NCBI GenBank assembly: GCA_051715425.1
Contig: JBPXJS010000039.1
Span: 62,001 to 126,000, forward strand
Direction of reading: 5' to 3'
From: JAJTFA01 sp051715425
Lineage (GTDB): Bacteria > Bacteroidota > Bacteroidia > UKL13-3
DNA: 64,000 bases
Shown here: in pieces, positions 26,648 through 36,672 of the stretch
Layout: each line of letters begins with the position of its first letter
Position numbering within the stretch: the first letter of the stretch is position 1
The notes under the pieces: generated by a model
Databases searched by the model: none
What the model saw: the letters and a program-made list of their open reading frames with translations, nothing else
What the model was told of the DNA's origin: nothing
Position numbers and translations under genes: made by a program

Positions 26648-29155
26648 ATGAGTTCAGATCCCATAACACCAGTTCAAATCCCTAAATCTAAATGGAAAAA
26701 GGTGCTGCTTTACTTTATTTTGGTTGTTGTGGCCATTCCTGTATTGGGTGTTGTTTATGTGGTGTTCAATAAAGAAAGTATCAAACAGCAACTACTCAAT
26801 CAGCTCAATCAATCCCTGCATACCAAAATAACCATTGAAAAAATAGGAATCGATTTTTATCACAATTTTCCTAAAGTAAGTCTTGATCTTGAACGTGTGA
26901 AGGTGGCTGATGCCTTTAAAAGAGATATTCACTTACTGGATGCCCAACATATTTATGTCGGGTTTAATATCATTGATATATTTAATAAAAATTACCGCAT
27001 CAGGAAAATCAATATCGATAGCGGGAGTGTTCATGTATTTGTAACCAAAAAGGGCAAAGCCAACTATGATATTCTTGCCAGCGATAGTGCATCTGAATCT
27101 GCTGATTTTTTTCTGCACCTTCAACAGATAGAGCTTAATAATATCAGGATATTTTACGATGACAGGAGTATGGAGCAGTTGTATTCCGGTTTGGTACATC
27201 ACATAAGTGGCGGTTTTGCAATTGATAACCATACAACATCTGTAGATGTAAAAGGGGATTTATTTGCTGAAAAAGTAAAAAGTGGAAAATTGACCTTGAT
27301 TAAAGATAAGGAACTAAGTTTAAAAGGAGGATTTGCATACAATACCAGTTTAAAAGAGTTAACCCTGCAAACCTCAAATATTTCTATTGATGCGCTTCGT
27401 CTGGTGCTTACCGGTAAAATAAATAACCAGGAAAAACAAACCGGTATCGACCTTACATTTAATGCCAGAGAAGCCAATATACAGGCGCTGCTGGCTATTT
27501 TGCCTTTTAAATCCTCGCTTACAGATCAATGGAAAAGCAACGGTGATGTATATTTTGCTGGTACGATAAAAGGGATTTATAATGATAGGCAAACCCCTGC
27601 TGTAAATATTTCCTTTGGAGTAAAGGATGGGAAGCTTAAACAAACCGAAAGAAATGTGGAACTGGAGGAGATTGATTGTAAGGGTACCCTTACCTATGTA
27701 AACGGCAATGGGGTGTTAAAGATTAACCCATTAAAATGTAAATTGAATGAATCTGTTTTTTCCGGAGACCTGGAACTTAGTAATTTTTCGAATCCTTATA
27801 TTAAAACTTCTCTCACCTGTCACCTGGAAGCAAATGATCTGATTAAGCTAAGTGGAGTGGAGTTTATCAAAGATGCGGATGGAAGCATTGATGCCCAATT
27901 AAGCCTTCGGGGGCGTTTGGATGATCTGAAAAACAATATTTCACAGGTCACCTCATCCGGTGACATTAAAGTGAATCTCGAAGATGTTTCATTCAGGGAT
28001 ATTAAGGAGGATATAGAGTTGCTGAAGGCCGACTTATCAGTGAATGGAGGTGATTTTAAAATTAACTCCCTGCAATCAACCTTTGAGAAGTCTGATATAA
28101 ATATCAGCGGAAGTTTATTACATGTGTTTGGTTATTTATTCAGCAAACAACAGTTGGTAGCCGATATCAGATACCATTCCAGTTATATTGATCTCAATCA
28201 TTTTATGTTGCCATCAGGCATTGCAGAAGAAAAACAAAGCACACCCTTTGCTTTGCCTGAAAGAATAGCTTTAAATGCCCATGCCGCCATAGATGAGTTT
28301 GTTTACAACAAATTCAGGGCAGAGAAGGTTTCTGCCGATATTTTGTGGATCGATAACCATGTAGATTTTAAGAATATTCAGGCAAAAGCTGTGAATGGAC
28401 AAATCAACGGAGAGTGCCAGGTAAATGCAGCAACAGATGGCCGCTTTTTATTATCAGCAAAAGGCAAATTGGGTAACGTAAATATCACAGAACTGTTCAG
28501 GCAATGTAATAATTTTTCACAGGAGGAATTAACGCACGAAAACCTGAAAGGGGAGCTATCAGCAGATATTGATCTGACTTCTGTTTGGAGCAATACATGG
28601 GAATGCGATATGGATAAACTCTACGTTACTTCTCAGATTAACATAAACAATGGGGAAATAAACAATTATACACCGCTTCAAAAACTCTCGAAGTTTGCCA
28701 ATATTGATGATTTGAAAAACCTGAGATTTGCCTCTTTAAAAAACAATATTGATATCAGGGGTAAAGTAATTACCATTCCCGAAATGGATGTGATGAATAA
28801 TGCATTAAACCTAACCGTTTCGGGTACACATACATTTTTAAATGAATTGGATTATAAGCTTAAAATAAAACTCTCAGAATTGCTCAAAAAGAAAAGAAAA
28901 CCCGTGGATAATGAATTTGGAGAAGAGGAGGAAAGTGGCAGGGGAATGTATCTTTACCTGACGATGAAAGGTCCGGCAAACAACCTAAAAATTACCTACG
29001 ATAAAATGGGGGTGAAAAACAAGATTAAGCAGGATTTAAAAAAGGAGAAGGAAAACATTAAAGATGTGCTAAAAAAAGAGCTGGGAATAGGAAAAGATAC
29101 CACCATCAGAGAAAAGAAAACAGACTCTGATGAGCTGGAGTTTGAACCAGAATAA
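26648..29155 (+). CDS. AsmA-like inner-membrane-anchored envelope protein
   Basis: 835 residues from the ATG at 26648 (MSSDPITPVQIPKSKWKKV). A longer frame from 26585 adds 21 residues that do not look like the family N-terminus. One transmembrane helix (about residues 18-42, LLYFILVVVAIPVLGVVYVV) anchors a very long beta-rich periplasmic region. It begins with the AsmA motif NQSLHTKITIEKIGIDFYHNFPKVSLDLERVKVAD, split here over residues 59-95 or so, and has the conserved C-terminal AsmA part (about 600-770). The tail is charged and lysine/glutamate-rich. AsmA/TamB-type proteins are thought to bridge the periplasm and move phospholipids to the outer membrane. The gene converges with nadE (3 bp apart). 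Confidence 0.85.
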   Translation: MSSDPITPVQIPKSKWKKVLLYFILVVVAIPVLGVVYVVFNKESIKQQLLNQLNQSLHTKITIEKIGIDFYHNFPKVSLDLERVKVADAFKRDIHLLDAQHIYVGFNIIDIFNKNYRIRKINIDSGSVHVFVTKKGKANYDILASDSASESADFFLHLQQIELNNIRIFYDDRSMEQLYSGLVHHISGGFAIDNHTTSVDVKGDLFAEKVKSGKLTLIKDKELSLKGGFAYNTSLKELTLQTSNISIDALRLVLTGKINNQEKQTGIDLTFNAREANIQALLAILPFKSSLTDQWKSNGDVYFAGTIKGIYNDRQTPAVNISFGVKDGKLKQTERNVELEEIDCKGTLTYVNGNGVLKINPLKCKLNESVFSGDLELSNFSNPYIKTSLTCHLEANDLIKLSGVEFIKDADGSIDAQLSLRGRLDDLKNNISQVTSSGDIKVNLEDVSFRDIKEDIELLKADLSVNGGDFKINSLQSTFEKSDINISGSLLHVFGYLFSKQQLVADIRYHSSYIDLNHFMLPSGIAEEKQSTPFALPERIALNAHAAIDEFVYNKFRAEKVSADILWIDNHVDFKNIQAKAVNGQINGECQVNAATDGRFLLSAKGKLGNVNITELFRQCNNFSQEELTHENLKGELSADIDLTSVWSNTWECDMDKLYVTSQININNGEINNYTPLQKLSKFANIDDLKNLRFASLKNNIDIRGKVITIPEMDVMNNALNLTVSGTHTFLNELDYKLKIKLSELLKKKRKPVDNEFGEEEESGRGMYLYLTMKGPANNLKITYDKMGVKNKIKQDLKKEKENIKDVLKKELGIGKDTTIREKKTDSDELEFEPE

Positions 29156-29157
29156 TA

Positions 29158-30822
29158 TCAGGATAAGTATTTTGCCACAATAGGCATTCTCCTGCCCGGG
29201 CCGAATGCTTTTGTAGAAACCCTTAATACGGGTGGTGCCTGTAGCCGTTTCCACTCATTGCTGTTCACCATGCGCAAAACACGCCTTACAAGTGCCTCTT
29301 CAAATCCTGCCTGTATTATTTCGTCCGGACCCTTACGTTCTTCAATATACTGATAGAGTATTTTATCAAGAATATGATAATCCGGTAAAGAGTCACTGTC
29401 CTTTTGATCCGGTCGCAACTCGGCTGAAGGCTCCTTTGTAATAATATTTATGGGAATGGTATTTACATCTTTATTGAAATGCCGCGCAAGCTCATAAACC
29501 TCTGTTTTGTACAGATCGCCAATTACAGAAAGTCCTCCGCACATATCTCCATATAATGTTCCATAACCAACAGCCAACTCGCTTTTGTTTGATGTATTAA
29601 GTAGTATATAGCCAAATTTATTGCTCAATGCCATTAGTATAACTCCTCTGCTGCGCGATTGCATATTTTCTTCCGCAATATTAAAGGGTGTACCTTTAAA
29701 GGCAGGAGCAAGCGTATCCTGAAGGGCAGAAAAAGTTTGCTCAATAGAGATGATATCATAAGGTACACCAAGCTGTTTCACCATTTCCAATGAATCATCA
29801 ATGGAGTGTTGTGAAGAAAAACGGGATGGCAACATCACTGCTCTCACATGATCTTTGCCCAACGCCTCAACTGCCAATGCAAGAACAACAGCAGAGTCTA
29901 TACCGCCTGATAAACCCAATATGGCTTTTGAAAATCCCTGTTTGGTAAAGTATTCTTTAATCCCAAGCACCAATGCCTGTCTGATATTTTCTATCTCCTC
30001 CTTGTATTCTTTCTGAAGGTGTTTTTTTACTACACTGATCTCTGAACCTTCAGGTGTTTTATTGATCCGGTAAATACCTCCGTCTTCAACAAAATGATTT
30101 AATTCATCTGCAACGGTACTGTCTGCATTTAATACCATTGAACCCCCGTCAAAAATAAGTTGTGTTTGAGCTCCGGTTAGATTTACGTAAAACAGCGGAA
30201 TTTGATACTTCTTCACATTATCAATCATAACCTGCCGTCTTGATTGAATTTGAGATTGGGAGTAAGGAGATGCAGCAATATTAATAATCATATCAGGCCC
30301 ATAAGCCATCAAATGATCCATGGGGTTAATGATGTAAAGGGGATTATCATTGATATTCCATAAATCTTCGCAAATGGTAAGGGCTATTTTAAAACCTTTG
30401 TATTCAACCGTGTTAAATGTTCTGTTGGGTTCAAAGTAGCGGTACTCATCAAAAATATCGTAGTTGGGTAAAAGGGTTTTATTTCTCACCTCTTTTATTT
30501 TGCCATCTGCAAGCAGAAAAGCAGAATTAAAGAGGTCTTTTCCTTCAGGCACCGGATTTACGGTTGGCGCACCAACTATGGCAGCAATTCCGATGCATGA
30601 TTCAGCAATCAGATGAATGCTTTCTGTGGTTTGTCTGATAAAATCTTTAAACTCAAGAAAGTCTCTGGGAGGATATCCGCAAACACATAATTCAGAGAAA
30701 ATAACAAGATCAGCACCCTCCTCTTTTGCCTGTTGAATGGCATTGATTATTTTATGGGTATTATACTCAAAGTTACCCGTATGGTAATTGAGTTGAGCTA
30801 TTGCAATATGAAGAGTAGACAA
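29158..30822 (-). CDS. nadE: Glutamine-dependent NAD+ synthetase
   Basis: Amidates nicotinic acid adenine dinucleotide to NAD+ using ammonia from glutamine. The 554 residues comprise an N-terminal nitrilase-fold glutaminase (about 1-270). Its catalytic triad is visible as Glu in FSELCVCGYPPRD, Lys in RNKTLLPNYD and Cys in LTICEDLWN. A C-terminal ATP-pyrophosphatase synthetase domain (from about 285) carries the P-loop ILGLSGGIDSAVV near residue 300 and NKSELAVGYGTLYGDMCGG. All catalytic residues are present. Its start is close behind the outer-membrane barrel gene on the same strand (17 bp), suggesting one transcript. Linkage of nadE to gldB is, as far as I recall, seen in other Bacteroidota. 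Confidence 0.95.
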   Translation of the reverse strand: MSTLHIAIAQLNYHTGNFEYNTHKIINAIQQAKEEGADLVIFSELCVCGYPPRDFLEFKDFIRQTTESIHLIAESCIGIAAIVGAPTVNPVPEGKDLFNSAFLLADGKIKEVRNKTLLPNYDIFDEYRYFEPNRTFNTVEYKGFKIALTICEDLWNINDNPLYIINPMDHLMAYGPDMIINIAASPYSQSQIQSRRQVMIDNVKKYQIPLFYVNLTGAQTQLIFDGGSMVLNADSTVADELNHFVEDGGIYRINKTPEGSEISVVKKHLQKEYKEEIENIRQALVLGIKEYFTKQGFSKAILGLSGGIDSAVVLALAVEALGKDHVRAVMLPSRFSSQHSIDDSLEMVKQLGVPYDIISIEQTFSALQDTLAPAFKGTPFNIAEENMQSRSRGVILMALSNKFGYILLNTSNKSELAVGYGTLYGDMCGGLSVIGDLYKTEVYELARHFNKDVNTIPINIITKEPSAELRPDQKDSDSLPDYHILDKILYQYIEERKGPDEIIQAGFEEALVRRVLRMVNSNEWKRLQAPPVLRVSTKAFGPGRRMPIVAKYLS

Positions 30823-30839
30823 AACGGTGGCGAAGATAA

Positions 30840-31550
30840 TTAAAACAATACACCAGCGGTTAATGAAATAAAATTCAATGCTGAATTCCAGCGATCATCA
30901 TAGGTAAAACTGTTTAACCCGTTATCGTATCTTAAACCTGCAACCAAAAGCGAGTTGCCAAATAAATTATATTGAATGCCTGCTCCAACAATCATAGATA
31001 CCCGCAGGTTGTTTACCTTATCAGAATACCTGGAGGGCAAAATTTCAAACTTATCTTCAGGGTCGGGGTTATTAATATTCATGTTTGTAAGCGATTGATC
31101 AGCAAAACTGACGTCTGCCTTTGAACGGAAAAGGTAACCAAATCCAAACCCAAACTCTGCATAATACCTCAGATACCCAATTTCTTTTGTTCGCATACGG
31201 ATAATTGCCGGAACAGTTATATACTGAAGTTTATAATCGTAGGAAAGATCGCCTGTATTGGCAAAGTTGGTGCCTTTGTAACTGATTTCAGTTGCTTTGA
31301 TAGAAGGAACAGCCAGATTTCCTCCAAATGTGGTAATCCCAAACTCAGTGGCAAATGCATAATTATCGGTAAAGTAATAATCCATCATTAAACCATAAGA
31401 TAGATTTACTCTTGCTCCGTTCGTTGTGGTGGTTTTATTATCAACGGTTACCCAGGTAATATGAGGAGAAAATTTTAAGCCAAACTTTACCTGCCCATTC
31501 ACAATTGTACTTAAAATGAGTAAGGTGGTAAGAAATGTTAAACGCTTCAT
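30840..31550 (-). CDS. Outer-membrane beta-barrel protein (PorT-like / OMP_b-brl_2 type)
   Basis: 236 residues from the ATG at 31550 (MKRLTFLTTLLILSTIVNGQ, a signal peptide). An ATG at 31565 would add only five residues, and a still longer frame to 31739 overlaps gldB and is rejected. The mature protein is a series of amphipathic beta strands (YGLMMDYYFTDNYAFATEFG, YITVPAIIRMR, YAEFGFGFGYLF, NLRVSMIVGAGIQYNL) and ends in Phe, the usual barrel end. The size and pattern fit the PorT/OMP_b-brl_2 barrels, of which PorT itself is a type IX secretion component; general porin-like roles are equally possible. It is divergent from gldB with almost no gap, and nadE follows downstream. Confidence 0.75.
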   Translation of the reverse strand: MKRLTFLTTLLILSTIVNGQVKFGLKFSPHITWVTVDNKTTTTNGARVNLSYGLMMDYYFTDNYAFATEFGITTFGGNLAVPSIKATEISYKGTNFANTGDLSYDYKLQYITVPAIIRMRTKEIGYLRYYAEFGFGFGYLFRSKADVSFADQSLTNMNINNPDPEDKFEILPSRYSDKVNNLRVSMIVGAGIQYNLFGNSLLVAGLRYDNGLNSFTYDDRWNSALNFISLTAGVLF

Positions 31551-31563
31551 ATATTTTTGTTCC

Positions 31564-32622
31564 ATGTTCAGATTCAAAGATAAAAAAAACAACCACCCGG
31601 CCATTTGGGTGTTATGCACATTGGTATTCCTGGCTTCCTGCAATGGTTGCAAAAATACTACACCACGCAAATTTACTGGTAACCCGGTTCCTGTAAATTT
31701 AATGAGGTTTGAAAAGGATCTGTTTGCTGTTGATACCACTCAGAAAGAGTTTGGATTGCAGGCTTTGTATAATAAATACGGGTTCTTTTATCTGTCGTAT
31801 GCAAGGGATATACTGGCAATGAAAGAGGATGAAAAAGATCCGTTGTTTCTAAAGCCAATGTCAATGGTGGTAGGGTATGCCCCTTTCAGAAAACTCGCTT
31901 TTAGCATAGACTCTTCATTTGGTGAATTAGCAGGTTTAAAGAATGAACTTTCTCAGGCCATGGGAATATATAAAACGCAATTTCCCGATGCCGGTATTCC
32001 TGCTTTTGTTACTTTTTTATCAGAGTATGGTTATGCCAATGTAACCTATGATACCATTATTGGAATAGGGCTGGATATGTATATGAATAAAACCCACAGA
32101 CATTTTTATAAAACGCTCGACTTTCCAGAGTATATGATCAAAAAGCTCAGGTACGAATATATTTTACCCAATGCTATTAAAGCAATCGCTATCGGGAAGT
32201 ATGATGATCAGACTTACCGCGACAAACGTTTTCTTTCAATGATGATTTATGAAGGAAAGATCCGATACTTTGCAAAAGCACTGCTGCCGGAGGTACACGA
32301 TACACTGATTATGGGTTGCTCGGCAAAACAGTTGCAATGGTGTTACGATAATGAGCCTGAAATGTGGACTCATTATATTGATAAGGAATTGTTATACAAA
32401 AATGAACCTACCCATTTTATCCGATATTTTAATGATGGCCCTTTTACATCAGCTGATGGTGTTCCGGCAGAATCAGCACCGGGAATAGGAGCCTGGACCG
32501 GCCTGCGCATTGTTTCCAGGTATATGGAATTATATCCCGAGGTTACTTTAAAACAATTAATGGAAGATACAGATTGCGATAAAATTTTAAAATTGAGCAA
32601 GTACAGACCTGAAAAAAATTAG
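31564..32622 (+). CDS. gldB: Gliding motility / type IX-associated lipoprotein GldB
   Basis: 352 residues from the ATG at 31564 (MFRFKDKKNNHPAIWVLCTLVFLASC). The lipobox FLASC places Cys at residue 26, so the protein is membrane-anchored. The body matches GldB: VNLMRFEKDLFAVD near the N-terminus, then AFVTFLSEYGYANVTYDT and IGIGLDMYMNKTHRHFYK in the middle. The C-terminal part contains IMGCSAKQLQWC and a PGIGAWTGLRIVSRYM segment. GldB is required for gliding and type IX secretion in Flavobacterium; the biochemical role is not known. The 3' end overlaps the convergent glycosyltransferase gene by 4 bp. gldC is not adjacent here. Confidence 0.85.
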   Translation: MFRFKDKKNNHPAIWVLCTLVFLASCNGCKNTTPRKFTGNPVPVNLMRFEKDLFAVDTTQKEFGLQALYNKYGFFYLSYARDILAMKEDEKDPLFLKPMSMVVGYAPFRKLAFSIDSSFGELAGLKNELSQAMGIYKTQFPDAGIPAFVTFLSEYGYANVTYDTIIGIGLDMYMNKTHRHFYKTLDFPEYMIKKLRYEYILPNAIKAIAIGKYDDQTYRDKRFLSMMIYEGKIRYFAKALLPEVHDTLIMGCSAKQLQWCYDNEPEMWTHYIDKELLYKNEPTHFIRYFNDGPFTSADGVPAESAPGIGAWTGLRIVSRYMELYPEVTLKQLMEDTDCDKILKLSKYRPEKN

Positions 32623-33794
32623 CCGGTACTTCGTGCCGAACGTTCCCAGTTAACGGTTTGGGTTCCCCTAATAAAACGCAAAAAACCAACAAACATACAC
32701 CAGTTGGTCATAAAGAAATAGTAAGGAATAAAGAGCAGTTTAATATGTACCTTGTTGTTTTCGAGCAACCAGCCCAATATGGTAAAAGTATAAAAAGCAA
32801 CCTGAGAAATCCATATGAATGTGTAGATGCCTCCGGTATACCTGTGAAGGTAAAAGTTTAAGGGAATAATGGCAATCAGTGACAATGGCGCTAAGGTCCA
32901 GCGAAGCACTTTGTGAGAAATGAAAGAAAATACAATAATGATATTATGAAACGGGTTAAACGCTTTACCCAGCCTGCTCATGGCCTGCCACGCACCTGCA
33001 CTAATCCGTACTTTTCGTTTTAATTCTTCCTTTACCGTTGCCGAGGCTCTCTCTTCAGCATAGGCATTTGGTTCATAAACAACCCTGAATCCTTTTAGCG
33101 TTATTCTCATTGATTGCACGAAGTCATCAAGGAGGGTATCTTCCTCCAGTGGTTGAAAAAGATCTGAACGGAAAGATATAAGTTCACCTGCACCGCCTAC
33201 CACAGAGTGTAACTCGGAATCAAGTCTTTTTAAACGGGATTCGTATCGCCAGTAAAAACCTTCACCGGCAGCCGGGGCAGAATCCTTTTCTTTACTCACT
33301 ATTCTTTTCTCTCCGGCAACGGCTCCTACATGTTCATCCTGGTAATGTTTAACCATTTCTCTTACGGCTTCTTTGTTAAGCCGGGTATTTGCATCACTAA
33401 AAATAACATAAGGCGTTTTTACATATTTCATGGCCCGGTTTTCTGCTACCGATTTGCCCAGCCTGATATTATCATGCAAAACAGTAATTCCGGTATATCC
33501 GGCAAGCACTTCATTCGTTCCGTCATCAGACCCATCGGTGATAAATACAATATGCAGCTTCTCTTTTGGATAATCCAGTTCAAAACAGTTTTTAATTTTT
33601 TCATCAAGCACCCCGGCTTCGTTATAGCATGGCACAATAAGAGATACTTCCGGTTCGTAGTAGGATTGTATTTCTTTTTCAGTAATAATAAAATTTTTAA
33701 GTTTCACCAATACCCAAACCACAATGCCATAACCTACAAATGTGTAAAACAAAATGGCAATACAAATCCAGAAAAAGAGTTCCGTCCAGTTCAT
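32619..33794 (-). CDS. Membrane-bound family 2 glycosyltransferase
   Basis: 391 residues from the ATG at 33794 (MNWTELFFWICIAILFYTFVGYG); 22 more in-frame residues are possible but hydrophilic and out of character. An N-terminal transmembrane helix precedes a GT-A catalytic domain with VSLIVPCYNEAGVLDEKI, ITDGSDDGTNE, the DxD-like FSDANTR, EEDTLLDDF and the processive-type motif RKVRISAGAWQAM. Two to three C-terminal transmembrane helices (from about residue 290) follow. This is the layout of hyaluronan/cellulose-synthase-like enzymes that make or modify surface polysaccharide. The sugar and acceptor cannot be predicted. No other polysaccharide genes are adjacent. Confidence 0.88.
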   Translation of the reverse strand: MNWTELFFWICIAILFYTFVGYGIVVWVLVKLKNFIITEKEIQSYYEPEVSLIVPCYNEAGVLDEKIKNCFELDYPKEKLHIVFITDGSDDGTNEVLAGYTGITVLHDNIRLGKSVAENRAMKYVKTPYVIFSDANTRLNKEAVREMVKHYQDEHVGAVAGEKRIVSKEKDSAPAAGEGFYWRYESRLKRLDSELHSVVGGAGELISFRSDLFQPLEEDTLLDDFVQSMRITLKGFRVVYEPNAYAEERASATVKEELKRKVRISAGAWQAMSRLGKAFNPFHNIIIVFSFISHKVLRWTLAPLSLIAIIPLNFYLHRYTGGIYTFIWISQVAFYTFTILGWLLENNKVHIKLLFIPYYFFMTNWCMFVGFLRFIRGTQTVNWERSARSTG

Positions 33795-33940
33795 CAGGGG
33801 AGCACAATCAGCTTTATGAAGGCGTAAAATAAACTTTTCACTATAAACACAAAAATTCAAACCGTTTTTTATCCAATTAAATGTAGAATATTGACATAAA
33901 GATTAATATTGAAGGCTTTAATTAACCTGCATACCCCAAT

Positions 33941-34366
33941 ATGGCGCGCATTAAACTGATATTGCCTCAAACATTTTCCTATCGTACCCAAATTGATGTA
34001 CGTATAGATGATATCAATTACGGAAACCACCTGAGCAATGATAGTTATCTGAAATACATGCAGGAGGCCAGAATGAGGTTTTTTTCATCCATGGGTTATT
34101 CTGAGAAAGATCTTGCCGGAAGTTCAGTAATTATGGGCGATACGGCCATTGTTTATAAGAAAGAATGCTTCTATGGCGATGTATTGGCCATTGAGGTAGC
34201 AGTTGCCGAAATAGGGGCACGCAGTTTTGATTTATACTACAGGTTTACCCGTTTAAGTGATGATACGGTTGTTTGTGAAGCAAAAACAGGTATGGTTTGT
34301 TTTAACTATTCCAGTGGCAAAACCGAAGCTGTACCGGAAGCCTTCAAAGCAAAGGTGAGCGAATAA
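33941..34366 (+). CDS. Acyl-CoA thioesterase (4HBT hot-dog fold)
   Basis: 141 residues. The hot-dog segment reads VRIDDINYGNHLSNDSYLKYMQEAR, split over about residues 22-46. The catalytic acid of the 4HBT family normally sits in the DxxxxGHxNN-like loop, here DINYGNHLSN. The following strand VIMGDTAIVYKKECFYGDVLAIEVAV is typical of YbgC/FadM-like thioesterases. Likely hydrolyses short or medium acyl-CoA esters in the cytoplasm; substrate unknown. It stands alone, 120 bp upstream of rnr and divergent from the glycosyltransferase. Confidence 0.85.
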   Translation: MARIKLILPQTFSYRTQIDVRIDDINYGNHLSNDSYLKYMQEARMRFFSSMGYSEKDLAGSSVIMGDTAIVYKKECFYGDVLAIEVAVAEIGARSFDLYYRFTRLSDDTVVCEAKTGMVCFNYSSGKTEAVPEAFKAKVSE

Positions 34367-34485
34367 CCTGTATTGCTTAAGAATAAATAAATACTTCCTG
34401 TTGATTGATTTGGGATAAGATTATCCGCCTGCCTTCTGCTAATGAAATTTATTTGATTTAATTTGGTTAAACAAAAAACAGGCAC

Positions 34486-36672
34486 ATGAAGAATAACCTG
34501 AAAAATTTGCAAAGAGAGGTTGAAAAAATATTTCAGTCGAATCGGAAGAAAGCGTATAATTATAAACAGATAGCCGCCATGCTGGATGTTACCAGCACAC
34601 AAGGCCGCGAAGCCTTAATCCGCATTTTAAAGAAACTGGAGAAGGATGGTATCATAGAAGAACTGGCTCCCGGAAAATATATGGCATTATATGTTCATCA
34701 GTTTATTGAAGGGAAAATGCAACTTACCCAAAGGGGTGTGGGTTACCTGATAGCTGATAACGGGCTTTCTGATGATATTTATATTGCTCCTGATTTTTTA
34801 AACACGGCTCTTGACGGGGATCGGGTGAAGGTTCACCTGTTTGCTCAGAAAATTGGTGAAAAACCAACTGGCGAAGTAGTGGAAATTATGGAGAGAAACC
34901 GGATGGAGTTTGCCGGTATTGTTCAGATGTCGGCCAGCTATGCATTTGTTGTGGCAGATGACAAAAAGATGTATACTGATATTTATGTACCTCTTAATAA
35001 ATTAAACAAAGCAAAAAATGGAGAAAAGGTAATTGTAAAAATTACTGACTGGACTCCTGAACATAAAAATCCATTTGGCGAAATTTTGGAAATACTTGGC
35101 GTGCCCGGAACCCATGAAACGGAAATGCATGCCATTATAGCTGAATTTGGTTTCGCAACTAAATTTCCTTCGCAGGTGGAGGCCGAAGCAAAAAAAATAG
35201 CTGAAACCATCAGCTCCGAGGAAATTAAAAAGCGGAAAGATTTCAGGAAAACGCTCACCTTCACAATTGATCCTGAAGATGCGAAGGATTTTGATGATGC
35301 GATCTCCTTTAAACCTTTGGCAAATGGTAATTGGGAAATAGGTGTTCATATAGCAGATGTTTCTCATTACGTAGAGGAAGGAAGCCTGCTGGATGAGGAG
35401 GCATACAACAGGGCAACTTCTGTTTACCTGGTAGACAGAACGGTTCCAATGCTTCCTGAAAAATTATCAAACGGTTTGTGCTCCCTCAGGCCAAATGAAG
35501 AAAAATTAACCTTCTCCGCTGTTTTCGAAATGAATGAGGAGGCTGAAATACTGAATAAGTGGATTGGCAAAACGGTCATTTACTCTCAACGAAGATTTTC
35601 ATATGAGGAGGCTCAGGTAAGAATAGAAACTGGTGAGGGAGATTTAGCAGCAGAGCTCCTCCTTCTAAATGAAATGGCAAAAAAGTTAAGAGATAAAAGA
35701 TTTAAAACCGGAGCCGTAAATTTTGAAACGGAAGAGGTTAAGTTTAAGTTGGATGAAAACTTTAAACCTGTAGGTATTTTTAAAAAAGTAAGAAAAGACG
35801 CGCATAAGTTAATAGAGGAGTTTATGTTGCTTGCCAACCGTTCGGTGGCAGAATATGTTTTTGGATTAAGCGAGGGTAAGCAGAAAAAAACTTTTGTGTT
35901 CCGTGTGCATGAGTCTCCAAGTGAAGATAAATTGAAACAGTTTTCCAGTTTTGCAGGCCGTTTCGGTTATAGTATCCAAACCACTTCTCAAAAGGCAATT
36001 GCTCTATCATTCAATAAACTATTACAGCAGGTAGAGGGCAAACCTGAACAGAATATTATCCAGTCTATGGCAGTGCGCTCCATGATGAAGGCCTACTATA
36101 CCACCAAAAAAACATCACATTATGGACTGGCTTTTGATTTTTATACCCACTTTACTTCACCAATCAGGCGATATCCAGATTTAATGGCTCATCGTCTGCT
36201 TTTTTCATACCTCAATAAAGGTAAATCGGGAAATGAAGCATCTTATGAGGAGCGGTGCAAACATTCTTCCGAACGTGAAGTTCAGGCGGCTGACGCGGAG
36301 AGGGCTTCGGTAAAATACAAGCAGGTAGAATACATACGGGATTTTATTGGTGAAGAATTCACAGGAATTATTTCGGGTGTTTCTGAATGGGGCATGTATG
36401 TAGAGATCACCGAATATAAATGCGAGGGTATGGTGAGGCTGGCAACTCTGCAGGATGATTATTATGTGTTTGACGACAGCAATATGTGGATTATAGGAAA
36501 ACACTCTAAAAAGATATACCAGCTGGGGGATCAGGTGGAAGTGCGGGTAAAAAACGCAGATTTGGTAAAACGACAAATAGACCTCGAGTTATCCGCTGTT
36601 CTGAACATAAGAGCCCCTAAGAAAAAAGATAAAAACGCTAAAGGAAAGGATAAAAAAAAGAGGCGCAGGTAG
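34486..36672 (+). CDS. rnr: Ribonuclease R
   Basis: 3'-5' exoribonuclease able to degrade structured RNA; in other bacteria it also matures tmRNA. 728 residues: N-terminal winged-helix (about 1-65, YNYKQIAAMLDV), two cold-shock/OB domains (about 75-225), the RNB catalytic domain (about 255-590) and an S1 domain (about 620-705, FTGIISGVSEWGMYVEI). The catalytic acidic cluster TIDPEDAKDFDDAISF is intact near residues 260-276. The C-terminal tail is lysine/arginine-rich and its last codons form the left arm of the transcription terminator. The ATG at 34486 matches the family N-terminus. Confidence 0.96.
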   Translation: MKNNLKNLQREVEKIFQSNRKKAYNYKQIAAMLDVTSTQGREALIRILKKLEKDGIIEELAPGKYMALYVHQFIEGKMQLTQRGVGYLIADNGLSDDIYIAPDFLNTALDGDRVKVHLFAQKIGEKPTGEVVEIMERNRMEFAGIVQMSASYAFVVADDKKMYTDIYVPLNKLNKAKNGEKVIVKITDWTPEHKNPFGEILEILGVPGTHETEMHAIIAEFGFATKFPSQVEAEAKKIAETISSEEIKKRKDFRKTLTFTIDPEDAKDFDDAISFKPLANGNWEIGVHIADVSHYVEEGSLLDEEAYNRATSVYLVDRTVPMLPEKLSNGLCSLRPNEEKLTFSAVFEMNEEAEILNKWIGKTVIYSQRRFSYEEAQVRIETGEGDLAAELLLLNEMAKKLRDKRFKTGAVNFETEEVKFKLDENFKPVGIFKKVRKDAHKLIEEFMLLANRSVAEYVFGLSEGKQKKTFVFRVHESPSEDKLKQFSSFAGRFGYSIQTTSQKAIALSFNKLLQQVEGKPEQNIIQSMAVRSMMKAYYTTKKTSHYGLAFDFYTHFTSPIRRYPDLMAHRLLFSYLNKGKSGNEASYEERCKHSSEREVQAADAERASVKYKQVEYIRDFIGEEFTGIISGVSEWGMYVEITEYKCEGMVRLATLQDDYYVFDDSNMWIIGKHSKKIYQLGDQVEVRVKNADLVKRQIDLELSAVLNIRAPKKKDKNAKGKDKKKRRR

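Noticed and set aside
31551..31739. 63-residue N-terminal extension of the outer-membrane barrel gene
   Set aside because: It is antisense to the start of gldB, and the internal ATG gives a perfect signal peptide.
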